Of a stretch of 64,000 nt of DNA, positions 57,020 through 64,000 are shown in pieces. The DNA is taken from positions 11,801-75,800 of the forward strand of contig CAUTXO010000002.1 in NCBI GenBank assembly GCA_963542625.1, written 5' to 3'. The translations under genes were made by a program, and so were the position numbers. The notes beneath the pieces are model-generated. The model searched no databases. It saw nothing but the letters and a program-made list of their open reading frames with translations, and was not told the DNA's origin. Source of the DNA: CAUTXO01 sp963542625 (GTDB lineage Bacteria; Campylobacterota; Campylobacteria; Campylobacterales; SZUA-545). Every line of letters starts with the position of its first letter. Within the stretch, counting starts at the first letter, position 1.

Positions 57020-58237
57020 TTAATTTTGCGTTTGCGTTTCTATCAAATTTTCATAGTAAGCGTAGCGGTTTCTGCCTTCTTCTTTGGCGTTGTAAAGCGC
57101 TCTATCGACAGTCGTTAAGATCTGTTCTGTTGACATATCCTTTTGCACCACAATGCTTAAAAAGCCTAAAGAAACGGTTACATAAGGAGAAACATCGCTT
57201 GCTCTGTGCTCGATTTTTAGCTCGTAAATTCCTTCTAAGATCTTGGTGGAAAGTTTTTTAAGCGCTTCGGTGTTGCAATCAAAACAAAGCATACAAAACT
57301 CCTCCCCGCCTAGCCTAAAGATGTAATCGTCGACTCTTTTTACTAGCTGCGTTAATTTTAGCGATATTTCTTTTAGCACGTAATCGCCCTTGACGTGGCC
57401 GTAGGTGTCGTTGTATTTTTTGTAGTAGTCTATGTCTAGGATTATAATCCCAATTGGGATCTTGCTACGCAATGAGCGGCGGTAAAATTTTTGAAACACG
57501 ATGTCAAAGTAGCGGCGGTTGTAAAGCTGTGTAAGCCCGTCTGTGATTGAGTTTTTATGTAGCTCTTTGTTTGTTTCTTTTAGGTCAATTTGCGCTTGCT
57601 TTAGGGCTTGCTCGTTTTTCTTAATACTCTTTACGACAAGATAAGAAATCAAGATAATAAACACAAAAGAAAGCACCAGCAGCGTCAAAATAAAATGCAC
57701 CGTCCTCTCAAAATACGTATCCATCTTTTTCTTTATGCCTATGCCGTTTTCAATTTGAGTCTTGCCTATTTCCCTGACCTCGTTTTTAACCTTGTAAAAT
57801 TCCATATAAAGCTCTGGCACGGATAGCGTCCCGTCGTTTGTTATTTTCTTGATTAGATCGTCGATGTTATGCTTTGAAGCTTCTATGTATGAATTTGCCG
57901 TGTCTTTGTTATCCATCGCAAGTTTTACGCGGTATTCGTTCCTGTAATCTTGCCAAAGCTCTTCAATGCTATCTTTGGTAATTATCAAGCGGTTTATCGC
58001 CTCTTCTTTTTTGGCTTTGCCCTTGTCGTAATCGACGACGATTTTTTGCACTTCATAGCCTAAAAGGTTGTTAAGATCTTTAAGCATTAGGATCTTTTTA
58101 TAAACGCCGTAATAGACAAGATCTATGTTCGTTTGCATTTTTGCAAGCGTTTGGTAGATGAGAAAAAATATGCTATTAAACACAATTCCCACGACAATCA
58201 ACAAAAAAATTACTTTTTTAACGGTTGAAAAATTCAA
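57020..58237 (-). CDS. Membrane diguanylate cyclase (GGDEF) with 4-helix sensor
   Basis: A 405-residue protein: membrane helix near 8-28, a helical periplasmic domain (about 30-180) like the 4HB sensor, second helix near 185-207, a short coiled coil and a C-terminal GGDEF domain (about 235-390). The active-site motif reads LGGEEFCM, a functional variant. DGLTQLYNRRYFDIVF opens the domain. It should make c-di-GMP. There is no EAL domain and no clear RxxD inhibitory site. TTG 58237 has a weak ribosome site and lies two bases after the LolC/E stop. Confidence 0.9.
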   Translation of the reverse strand: MNFSTVKKVIFLLIVVGIVFNSIFFLIYQTLAKMQTNIDLVYYGVYKKILMLKDLNNLLGYEVQKIVVDYDKGKAKKEEAINRLIITKDSIEELWQDYRNEYRVKLAMDNKDTANSYIEASKHNIDDLIKKITNDGTLSVPELYMEFYKVKNEVREIGKTQIENGIGIKKKMDTYFERTVHFILTLLVLSFVFIILISYLVVKSIKKNEQALKQAQIDLKETNKELHKNSITDGLTQLYNRRYFDIVFQKFYRRSLRSKIPIGIIILDIDYYKKYNDTYGHVKGDYVLKEISLKLTQLVKRVDDYIFRLGGEEFCMLCFDCNTEALKKLSTKILEGIYELKIEHRASDVSPYVTVSLGFLSIVVQKDMSTEQILTTVDRALYNAKEEGRNRYAYYENLIETQTQN

Positions 58238-58239
58238 GG

Positions 58240-59436
58240 TTATTCATTCCTTAATACAGATAGCACATTGACTTGCGCGGCCTTTTTTGCGGGGTAATAC
58301 GAAGAAACCAGCACCACAAAAAGCGCGCCAAGCACTATGCTTAAAAAATCGCCGATTGATAGATCCATAGGGATCTTGCTCGTGCCATAAACATCGATAG
58401 GCAAAGAAACTATCTCATAATTGCCTAAGATCCACACGCCAAGAGCACCCAGCAAACTACCAAAAACTATTCCCAGCACTCCAATTGCCGTCCCTATAAT
58501 GAAAAATATTGCCTTCACCTGCCTTGCCGTGCCGCCTAGCGACAAAAAAAGCGCAATCTCGCGCCGCCTATTCATCACGGTCATCAGTAGCGACGTAATA
58601 ATATTTAACGAAGCTACCATAATGATTAACATCAGCACGAGAAAAAGCGCCTTTTTTTCAAGCTCTAGGGCGCTGAAAAAATTGCCGTTTTGCTCCCACC
58701 AGCCCACGACGCGGAAGTCCCCGCCCAAAAACGCCCTAACTTTTATGATGTCTTCCATAGGCTTTGGCGAAAATATGTGAATGCCGTTAAAGCTATTTTT
58801 CCTTAGCACCCGTGCTAGATCTTCGTAGCGGACATAAACAATCGCCTTATCATACGCGCTAAGCCCGGATTTAAACGCCCCGCTAGCGGTAAAATTTTTC
58901 ATCGTCGGGCTAGAGGCAAACCCAAGCGGCGCGCTTTGCGTAAAAATTAGCAAGATCTTTTCATCGTTTGCCATAAAAAAATCGCTCTTTAGCCCTTGCC
59001 CGATGAGCGCGCCAAAGGGGGGCAGATCTGCGCTAGGGCTCGCGGCTTTAAAAACCTTATTAATCGCCCTTTCTTTTTGCGCGAGCACGCCATAAACAAT
59101 CACGCCTTCCATAAAATCCGCTTTTTTTGCAATCGCCCCGCTACGCAAATACGGGCTAAATTGCATATCTGGGAAGGTCTTTTCAAGCCGCGCAAGCAAG
59201 TCAAGATCAATGCCAGCGCCAACCCTAGATCTAACCGTAATTGGGTAGTTCATCGTAAAAAGCTTTTCGCGGAAGTCCTTGTCAAAGCCGTTCATAATCC
59301 CCATCGCGTTCATTAACACCGCCACGCCCACAACCACGCCCAAAAACGCAAGAATGGCGGTGATAGAAATAAAGGGCTGTGTTTTGTCAAAATGCAAATA
59401 TTTTCTGACAATAAAAAACACCAATTGGTAGTTCAT
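58240..59436 (-). CDS. LolC/LolE-type ABC transporter permease
   Basis: A 398-residue FtsX-like permease with an N-terminal helix (about 25-50), a long periplasmic domain (about 50-265) and three C-terminal helices. It belongs to the lipoprotein-releasing LolC/E family, which frees lipoproteins from the inner membrane for LolA. The start RKYLHF and VVVGVAVLMNAMGIMNG are typical. Epsilonproteobacteria commonly carry one such gene beside secA. ATG 59436 overlaps the SecA stop as TAATG. The partner LolD ATPase is not in the window. Confidence 0.9.
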   Translation of the reverse strand: MNYQLVFFIVRKYLHFDKTQPFISITAILAFLGVVVGVAVLMNAMGIMNGFDKDFREKLFTMNYPITVRSRVGAGIDLDLLARLEKTFPDMQFSPYLRSGAIAKKADFMEGVIVYGVLAQKERAINKVFKAASPSADLPPFGALIGQGLKSDFFMANDEKILLIFTQSAPLGFASSPTMKNFTASGAFKSGLSAYDKAIVYVRYEDLARVLRKNSFNGIHIFSPKPMEDIIKVRAFLGGDFRVVGWWEQNGNFFSALELEKKALFLVLMLIIMVASLNIITSLLMTVMNRRREIALFLSLGGTARQVKAIFFIIGTAIGVLGIVFGSLLGALGVWILGNYEIVSLPIDVYGTSKIPMDLSIGDFLSIVLGALFVVLVSSYYPAKKAAQVNVLSVLRNE

Positions 59437-61982
59437 TATTTAGCCAAAATGCCTTTTTTAGGCCCTGATTTTCCGCAGCAGGCCTTGTATTTTTTGCCGC
59501 TACCGCAGGGGCAAGGCGCGTTGCGCGGGATCTTAGGTGCTTGTTTTGGCGCGTCAATACTTCGTTGTATCGCTAGATCTTCATTTGCGCGCGCGGTTTT
59601 CATTTGTTCTATCTGTTCTTGCTCGTCTTGATAGGCAAATTCTATTGTGTGTAAGGTTTTTATCACGGAGTTTTTCACGCGCTCGACCAAATCGCTAAAC
59701 ATCAAGAAGCTTTCTTTTTTGTATTCAACGAGCGGATCTTTTTGATTGTAGCCCCTAAGCCCAATGCCCGTTTTTAAAATATCCATTTGGTAAAGGTGTT
59801 CGCGCCAGATCTCATCTAAGATCTGCAAGAAAATGACCCTTTGGATTTCGTGCGCTTGCTCACGCGGGATCTTGCCAAATTTGGTGTCGTATTGCGCGCT
59901 TAGATCTGCATAGAGCTTTGCCAAGAGCTCATCGTATTGAAGCCCCGCAAAATCCTGCACGTTTAGATCTGCCTTTGTGTCTTCTCTGATCTGCGTTATA
60001 AGGCGGTTTGTGTCGTAATCTTCTTTGGCTGCAAGCGGGCTAATTCCGCATTCTTTGACCGCAAGGTTTAGGTAATTTTGCCGCATTTCTTTGATTTTTT
60101 CATCGATGTTATATTGCGGCTGCAAAAGTTCGCGGCGGAAACTGTAAATGACCTTTCGCTGCGCGTTTGCCACGTCGTCGTATTCTAACAGGTGCTTGCG
60201 CGATTCAAAGTGCATACTCTCGACCTTTTTTTGCGCGTTTTCCACCGCCCGCGTAACCCAGCGCGACTCAATATATTCGCCCTCTTCAATGCCGAGTTTT
60301 TCCATCATCGTCTTTATTTTATCGCTACCAAAGATCCGTAGCAAATTATCCTCAAGCGAGAGATAAAATTGCGACGCGCCCGGATCTCCTTGCCGCCCAG
60401 CGCGCCCGCGCAACTGATTATCTATGCGCCTGCTTTCGTGGCGCTCCGTGCCGATGATGTAAAGCCCGCCTAGCTTTTTGACTTCATCGTTAATTTTTAT
60501 ATCCACGCCGCGCCCAGCCATATTCGTAGCAATGGTAACGCTGCCTTTGTTGCCCGCGTCTTGGATAATTTGCGCTTCTTTTTCGTGCTGTTTAGCATTT
60601 AGCACGTTGTGCGGGATTTTGTGCTGCTGCAAGAGTTTGCTTAGGTGCTCGCTTTGCTCGATGGAGATCGTGCCCACTAAAATAGGCTGCCCGCTTTTGT
60701 GAAGCTCGACTATCCTTTTTATAACGGCGTCAAACTTTTCCCTTTGGCTTTTGTAGATAAGATCATTCTTGTCTTGGCGCACGACGGGCAAATTCGTTGG
60801 AATACTCACCACGTCAAGCCCATAAATTTGAGAAAACTCCGCCGCTTCGGTTTGCGCCGTGCCCGTCATTCCGGAGAGCTTGTCGTAGAGCCTGAAGTAG
60901 TTTTGAAAGGTGATGTCGGCTAGGGTTTGGGATTCTTCTTTTATCAGCACGCCTTCTTTGGCTTCTAGCGCTTGGTGCAAGCCTTCTGAAAAGCGCCGCC
61001 CTTCGCTAAGCCGCCCCGTAAATTCATCGACGATGACGATTTCATCATCGCGCACGACGTAATCCACGTCCTTTTCAAAAAGATAATGCGCCTTTAGGGC
61101 TTGATCTAAGTAGTGCGAAAGCGCGGCGTTTTGCATATCATACATATTTTGCACGCCAAAGAGCTCTTCTGCCTTTTCTATGCCGTCGTCGTTTAGCAAA
61201 ATAACGCGGTTTTTTTCATCGACGCTAAAGTGCTTATCCTTAACAAGCGCAGCGGCGACGCTATTTGCCCTGCCGTAGCTTTGCATTTTTGCGTTTGTTG
61301 GCCCTGAGATGATAAGCGGCGTTCTGGCTTCGTCAATTAAGATGGAATCCACTTCATCGACGATGGCAAAATGATGAAACTTTTGCATAATGTCGTCGCT
61401 GTTATATTTCATATTATCGCGCAGGTAGTCAAAGCCAAACTCGTTGTTTGTGCCGTAGGTAATGTCGGCTTCGTATTGCTTTTTGCGGATCTCCTCGCCC
61501 ACAAGATCTCCCGTGATGATCCCAACGCTTAGCCCCAAAAAATTATATAACCGCCCCATTTCGCTACCGTCGCGCTTGGCTAGGTAATCATTCACGGTTA
61601 CGACGTGCACGCCCTTTTTCAGCAGCGCGTTAAGGCAAACGGCGAGCGTCGCCACAAGGGTTTTGCCCTCGCCGGTTTTCATCTCGGCAATCATACCGTC
61701 GTTTAGCACCATACCGCCGATTAGCTGCACGTCAAAGTGGCGCATTCCAAGCACGCGCGTGCTCGCTTCCCTTGTGATGGCAAAGCTATCCTCTAAGATC
61801 TTGTCTAGATCTTGCGGGCTTTGCGCGCGCGCGCCTAGCTCTAAGAAGCTTTGCCTAAGATCTTCATCGCTAAGCGCCTTGTATTTATCCGCAAGCGCGT
61901 TTATGCGTTCAACTCGTTTTTTGTATTTCTTTAGCATTCTGTCGTTTTTTGTGCCAACGACGCGGGCGATCATTTTTAACAT
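59436..61982 (-). CDS. secA: Preprotein translocase ATPase SecA
   Basis: An 848-residue SecA. Walker A is in MKTGEGKTLVATL near 100, DEVD near 210 and GRAGRQGDPGASQFYLS near 525-545. The C-terminal zinc-binding CPCGSGKKYKACCG is at about 825-838. It drives Sec export of signal-peptide proteins. Length and order of domains are normal. The last residues after the zinc motif are basic. It is probably co-transcribed with the LolC/E and diguanylate cyclase genes. Confidence 0.98.
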   Translation of the reverse strand: MLKMIARVVGTKNDRMLKKYKKRVERINALADKYKALSDEDLRQSFLELGARAQSPQDLDKILEDSFAITREASTRVLGMRHFDVQLIGGMVLNDGMIAEMKTGEGKTLVATLAVCLNALLKKGVHVVTVNDYLAKRDGSEMGRLYNFLGLSVGIITGDLVGEEIRKKQYEADITYGTNNEFGFDYLRDNMKYNSDDIMQKFHHFAIVDEVDSILIDEARTPLIISGPTNAKMQSYGRANSVAAALVKDKHFSVDEKNRVILLNDDGIEKAEELFGVQNMYDMQNAALSHYLDQALKAHYLFEKDVDYVVRDDEIVIVDEFTGRLSEGRRFSEGLHQALEAKEGVLIKEESQTLADITFQNYFRLYDKLSGMTGTAQTEAAEFSQIYGLDVVSIPTNLPVVRQDKNDLIYKSQREKFDAVIKRIVELHKSGQPILVGTISIEQSEHLSKLLQQHKIPHNVLNAKQHEKEAQIIQDAGNKGSVTIATNMAGRGVDIKINDEVKKLGGLYIIGTERHESRRIDNQLRGRAGRQGDPGASQFYLSLEDNLLRIFGSDKIKTMMEKLGIEEGEYIESRWVTRAVENAQKKVESMHFESRKHLLEYDDVANAQRKVIYSFRRELLQPQYNIDEKIKEMRQNYLNLAVKECGISPLAAKEDYDTNRLITQIREDTKADLNVQDFAGLQYDELLAKLYADLSAQYDTKFGKIPREQAHEIQRVIFLQILDEIWREHLYQMDILKTGIGLRGYNQKDPLVEYKKESFLMFSDLVERVKNSVIKTLHTIEFAYQDEQEQIEQMKTARANEDLAIQRSIDAPKQAPKIPRNAPCPCGSGKKYKACCGKSGPKKGILAK

Positions 61983-62055
61983 TTAAGCTCTTATCCGTGA
62001 AAAATAAGCTCGCATTCTATCAAAATAATATTTTTAAAAAGGGCTTGAAAACAGA

Positions 62056-62131
62056 TGGTGGCTTCGGGCAGAATCGAACTGCCGACACATAGATTTTCAG
62101 TCTACTGCTCTACCGACTGAGCTACAAAGCC
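62056..62131 (-). tRNA. tRNA-Phe (GAA)
   Basis: Read on the minus strand, a full cloverleaf: acceptor GGCTTTG with CGAAGCC (one G-U pair), D arm GCTC..GAGC, anticodon stem GTAGA/TCTAT with loop CTGAAAA giving anticodon GAA, T arm GGCAG TTCGATT CTGCC. The discriminator A and CCA are genomically encoded. 76 bases including CCA. A TATAAT box precedes it (62153-62148), and it lies upstream of secA on the same strand. Confidence 0.97.
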
Positions 62132-62147
62132 ACGCAAGAAGGTTGGA

Positions 62148-62153
62148 ATTATA
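62148..62153 (-). promoter_or_regulatory. -10 element TATAAT for tRNA-Phe
   Basis: On the minus strand TATAAT lies about 16 bases upstream of the mature tRNA 5' end, giving a short 5' leader. Confidence 0.7.
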
Positions 62154-62253
62154 CATATCTTTTCTTAAAACAAAACCTTTTTTGCGGATTTTTTGCTAGA
62201 CCCCGAGCGCAAAAAGGCGCAAAAGTGTAAGATCTGCGCCCAAAGAAAGAGAA

Positions 62254-63270
62254 ATGTTACGCCTAAATAAACTACAAAACTACATCTTAACAAGCATTGG
62301 CGGGGTTTTTATCCCGATATTTTTTTCCATATTTTTCATAACAAGCATTTTTATATTTTTGCGGATCTCAGCCAAAACGACCTTTTTACGCATTAATTTT
62401 ATTGATATGCTTGAGTTTTACATCTACTCTTTGCCGGAAGTTTTGACATACATTTTGCCGATTTCCTTTTTTAGCGCAAGCGTTATCGCGCTTGGAAAAC
62501 TTTCTTTTGATCTTGAGCTAATCGTCGTTTTTGCGCTTGGGGCAAGCACGCATAAAATAATGAAGCCCGTTGTCTACGGCGGTTTGATTATTGCGCTGAC
62601 GTCTTTGGTGCTTTCGTTTATCGTCCTTCCGCAAGCGCGCTACAAGATCAAAGAGTTTTTGTATAAAAAAGAATCCACCACGCAACTAAACCTTAAGCCA
62701 AGCGAGTTCGGGCAGAAATTTGGCGATTATTTTTTGTTTGTAAAGGAGCGCACGGGCGAGAATTCTTACAAAAACATCGTTGTTTTTAACGAAGCGCAAA
62801 AGATGTTTATTAAGGCTGATGGCGCCGACGTGCAAAACCAAAACAATATAATCAGCCTTGTTTTAAAGCGGGGGCAGGCATATATCTTTAGCGGCGCGGA
62901 TCTAAAGAAGATTTTTTTTGAAAAAATGTCTGTTAATCAGCAGTTTGAAGGCGCTAAGCTCGATTTTTTAGGGACGTTAAATTACTGGGTGGATATGTAT
63001 CATTCGCGTTTTCAGTGGGAGATTTTTTTACAGATCTTAGTCGCCGTGCTACCGATTATTTCGTATTTTCTAATCGCCGCGCTTGGGATCTACAACCCCC
63101 GCTACGACAAAAACTGCGCCGTGGCGCTTATCATCGTTTGCTTTGTGGCGTTTTTTTATCTTGTGGATCTTTTTGGCAAAAGCATTGGCAACCTAACGCT
63201 CATCGTATTGCCGCTTATTTGGATTAGCCTTAGCTATGTTTATTATAGAAAGAAACTGAAAGTTTATTAG
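62254..63270 (+). CDS. LptF/LptG-type lipopolysaccharide export permease
   Basis: A 338-residue YjgP/YjgQ family permease: three helices near 17-38, 55-78 and 98-120, a periplasmic beta-jellyroll (about 130-260) and three C-terminal helices. It forms the inner-membrane LptBFG complex that lifts LOS. FIPIFFSIFFITSIFIF and LLSFIVLPQARYKIKEF-type segments fit; LptF and LptG cannot be separated with confidence. A TAAGAT -10 element overlaps an AGATCT upstream (62227-62232). A terminator follows the stop. Confidence 0.9.
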   Translation: MLRLNKLQNYILTSIGGVFIPIFFSIFFITSIFIFLRISAKTTFLRINFIDMLEFYIYSLPEVLTYILPISFFSASVIALGKLSFDLELIVVFALGASTHKIMKPVVYGGLIIALTSLVLSFIVLPQARYKIKEFLYKKESTTQLNLKPSEFGQKFGDYFLFVKERTGENSYKNIVVFNEAQKMFIKADGADVQNQNNIISLVLKRGQAYIFSGADLKKIFFEKMSVNQQFEGAKLDFLGTLNYWVDMYHSRFQWEIFLQILVAVLPIISYFLIAALGIYNPRYDKNCAVALIIVCFVAFFYLVDLFGKSIGNLTLIVLPLIWISLSYVYYRKKLKVY

Positions 63271-63391
63271 GGGGCAGATCTAAGCTAGCCGCCCCCTTTT
63301 TGTAAGCCGGGTGTTTGTAATTTGTCTTTTCGCAAGAAACAATTGCCGCTAAAAGAACTAAAGCAAACACCGCTAGGAATATCTTCTTCAT
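63230..63391 (-). CDS. Possible 53-residue lipoprotein
   Basis: A short frame with ATG at 63391 opens a signal-like peptide MKKIFLAVFALVLLAAIVSC, whose IVSC fits a lipobox, followed by EKTNYKHPAYKKGAAS. The tail then overlaps, antisense, the LptF/G terminator and last codons, so it could be partly fortuitous. The ribosome site (GGAG, 13 bases upstream) is poor. The signal peptide is convincing enough to list it. Confidence 0.42.
   Translation of the reverse strand: MKKIFLAVFALVLLAAIVSCEKTNYKHPAYKKGAASLDLPPNKLSVSFYNKHS
63269..63301 (+). terminator. Intrinsic terminator after the LptF/G gene
   Basis: GGGGGC pairs with GCCCCC across a loop holding an AGATCT, followed by five T's. It overlaps the end of the coding sequence. 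Confidence 0.85.
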
Positions 63392-63452
63392 TTTAGAAAA
63401 ACAGCTCCGCTAGGATCCTGAAAAAACAAGCAACGCCGCCGCTACTCATTTT

Positions 63453-63839
63453 TTAAGCCGCTAAAAAAGAGCTGATCTCTTGAGCGTATCCAAAGTCTGG
63501 ATTGCCCGCTTCGCTTAAGATCACCTGCCCCGCTGTGCCGTTAGATTTGTTAAAAATAATCGGCGCAAGAAAATTAACAACGGATTTTTCATAAGGCTTT
63601 GTCATCGCTAGAATGTTATACACAACTAGCTCGGATTTTTCCGTGATGTCTAGCATAATCCTAGCTGATGTTGGAATATCAAAAGAATACTCCCGCAAAG
63701 AGTAAGGATTAATCAGCGTAAAGGCTATTGTTGGGTTATCAACGGCTGTTATTTTCGCAACAGCTTCGTCAATTTCTTCTAGCTCATACTCATTGATGTG
63801 TTCAAAACCTAAGATCGGTAACTTCATATCAAATTTCAT
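63453..63839 (-). CDS. fliW: Flagellar assembly factor FliW
   Basis: A 128-residue FliW, which binds flagellin and holds CsrA in check to match flagellin synthesis to export. The family pattern is visible in PILGFEHINEYELEEID and FTLINPYSLREYSFDI, with VNFLAPIIFNKSNGTAGQVIL near 88-108. ATG at 63839 with AAAGGA upstream. It starts 16 bases after the flagellin stop, with no terminator between them, so it is likely co-transcribed with its partner. Confidence 0.93.
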   Translation of the reverse strand: MKFDMKLPILGFEHINEYELEEIDEAVAKITAVDNPTIAFTLINPYSLREYSFDIPTSARIMLDITEKSELVVYNILAMTKPYEKSVVNFLAPIIFNKSNGTAGQVILSEAGNPDFGYAQEISSFLAA

Positions 63840-63855
63840 TTTGTGTCCTTTAATT

Positions 63856-64000
63856 CTATTGCAATAATCTCATAACGTTTTGTTGCACGGCGTTTGCTTG
63901 CGCTAGAGCGTAGCTGCCAGACTGCGTTAGGATGTTTTGCTTTGAAAAGTTGCTTGACTCACTACCAAAATCCACGTCGCGGATACCAGACTCAGCCGCT
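63856..64000 (-). CDS. flaA: Flagellin, C-terminal fragment (gene runs off the window)
   Basis: The last 48 codons of a flagellin. GSESSNFSKQNILTQSG and ALAQANAVQQNVMRLLQ form the conserved C-terminal D0 helix that packs inside the filament. The 5' part lies beyond 64000. It may be flaA or flaB; the fragment cannot tell them apart. The TAG at 63858-63856 is followed after 16 bases by fliW. Confidence 0.93.
   Translation of the reverse strand, partial: AAESGIRDVDFGSESSNFSKQNILTQSGSYALAQANAVQQNVMRLLQ

Overview
The window looks like a chromosome segment from a Campylobacterota (epsilonproteobacterial) genome, most likely Campylobacter-like. The evidence is protein character and gene neighbourhoods: secA next to a LolC/E permease, ribH-nusB, ilvE-SPFH-hisIE-DUF2393, hemL followed by AtpZ and a small membrane protein, an ispG/heptosyltransferase cluster, kdsA, and a flagellin gene next to fliW. 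Genes are tightly packed, with many ATGA/GTGA/TAATG overlaps, AAGGA ribosome sites and frequent TTG starts. No IS element, prophage, rRNA or CRISPR array was seen. One tRNA (Phe, GAA) is present.

Layout. 0.1-9.5 kb: housekeeping and hypothetical genes (DUF4149, Nudix, alpha/beta hydrolase, a phase-variable PDZ lipoprotein, a DASS transporter, cyclophilin, TatD, glycosyltransferase, M16-like protein). 9.6-19.2 kb: Sel1 protein, ispG, Dabb protein, heptosyltransferase, CHASE2-cyclase, MFS, phosphate permease, trmL, ribH, nusB. 19.2-21.6 kb: a repeat array and two transporters. 21.7-30.1 kb: an accessory five-gene operon of a poly-G lipoprotein, a haem-type TonB receptor, a lipoprotein zinc protease and two further Lcl/DUF1566 proteins. 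30.2-41.4 kb: DUF4197, MCP, purU, methyltransferase, HAD phosphatase, PIN-PhoH, DEAD-box helicase, ilvE, SPFH, hisIE, DUF2393. 41.4-48.6 kb: AtpZ with a repeat tail, hemL, a TnpC-like protein, kdsA, an HtrA-like protein and an Ig-like exported protein. 49.2-54.7 kb: a complete Vibrio-style TonB2 system (DUF3450, TtpC, ExbB, ExbD, TonB, TPR) behind a DUF4198 protein. 55-64 kb: a REC-PP2C phosphatase, a diguanylate cyclase, LolC/E, SecA, tRNA-Phe, LptF/G, FliW and the flagellin C-terminus.

The most striking signal is a GATC-centred iterated palindrome, RGATCY and above all AGATCT. It is dense across intergenic gaps (arrays at 6.6-7.0, 19.3-19.9, 48.6-49.1 and 54.8-55.0 kb) and has also entered reading frames. 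There it makes low-complexity peptides that differ with the frame: Asp-Leu/Asp-Pro repeats in the TonB receptor, a glycosyltransferase linker and an AtpZ tail, and Arg-Ser/Gly-Ser repeats in a DEAD-box helicase tail. It resembles in kind the cyanobacterial HIP1 palindrome, but I know of no description in this phylum.

Two homopolymer G tracts mark phase-variable surface lipoproteins. At 3142-3151 the tract is out of frame with a proper ATG and signal peptide (apparently OFF). At 21722-21732 it is in frame (ON) in the first gene of the haem-receptor/protease operon. I infer that this operon could strip host haem proteins at the cell surface and that the TonB2 cluster could energise the uptake; neither is shown.
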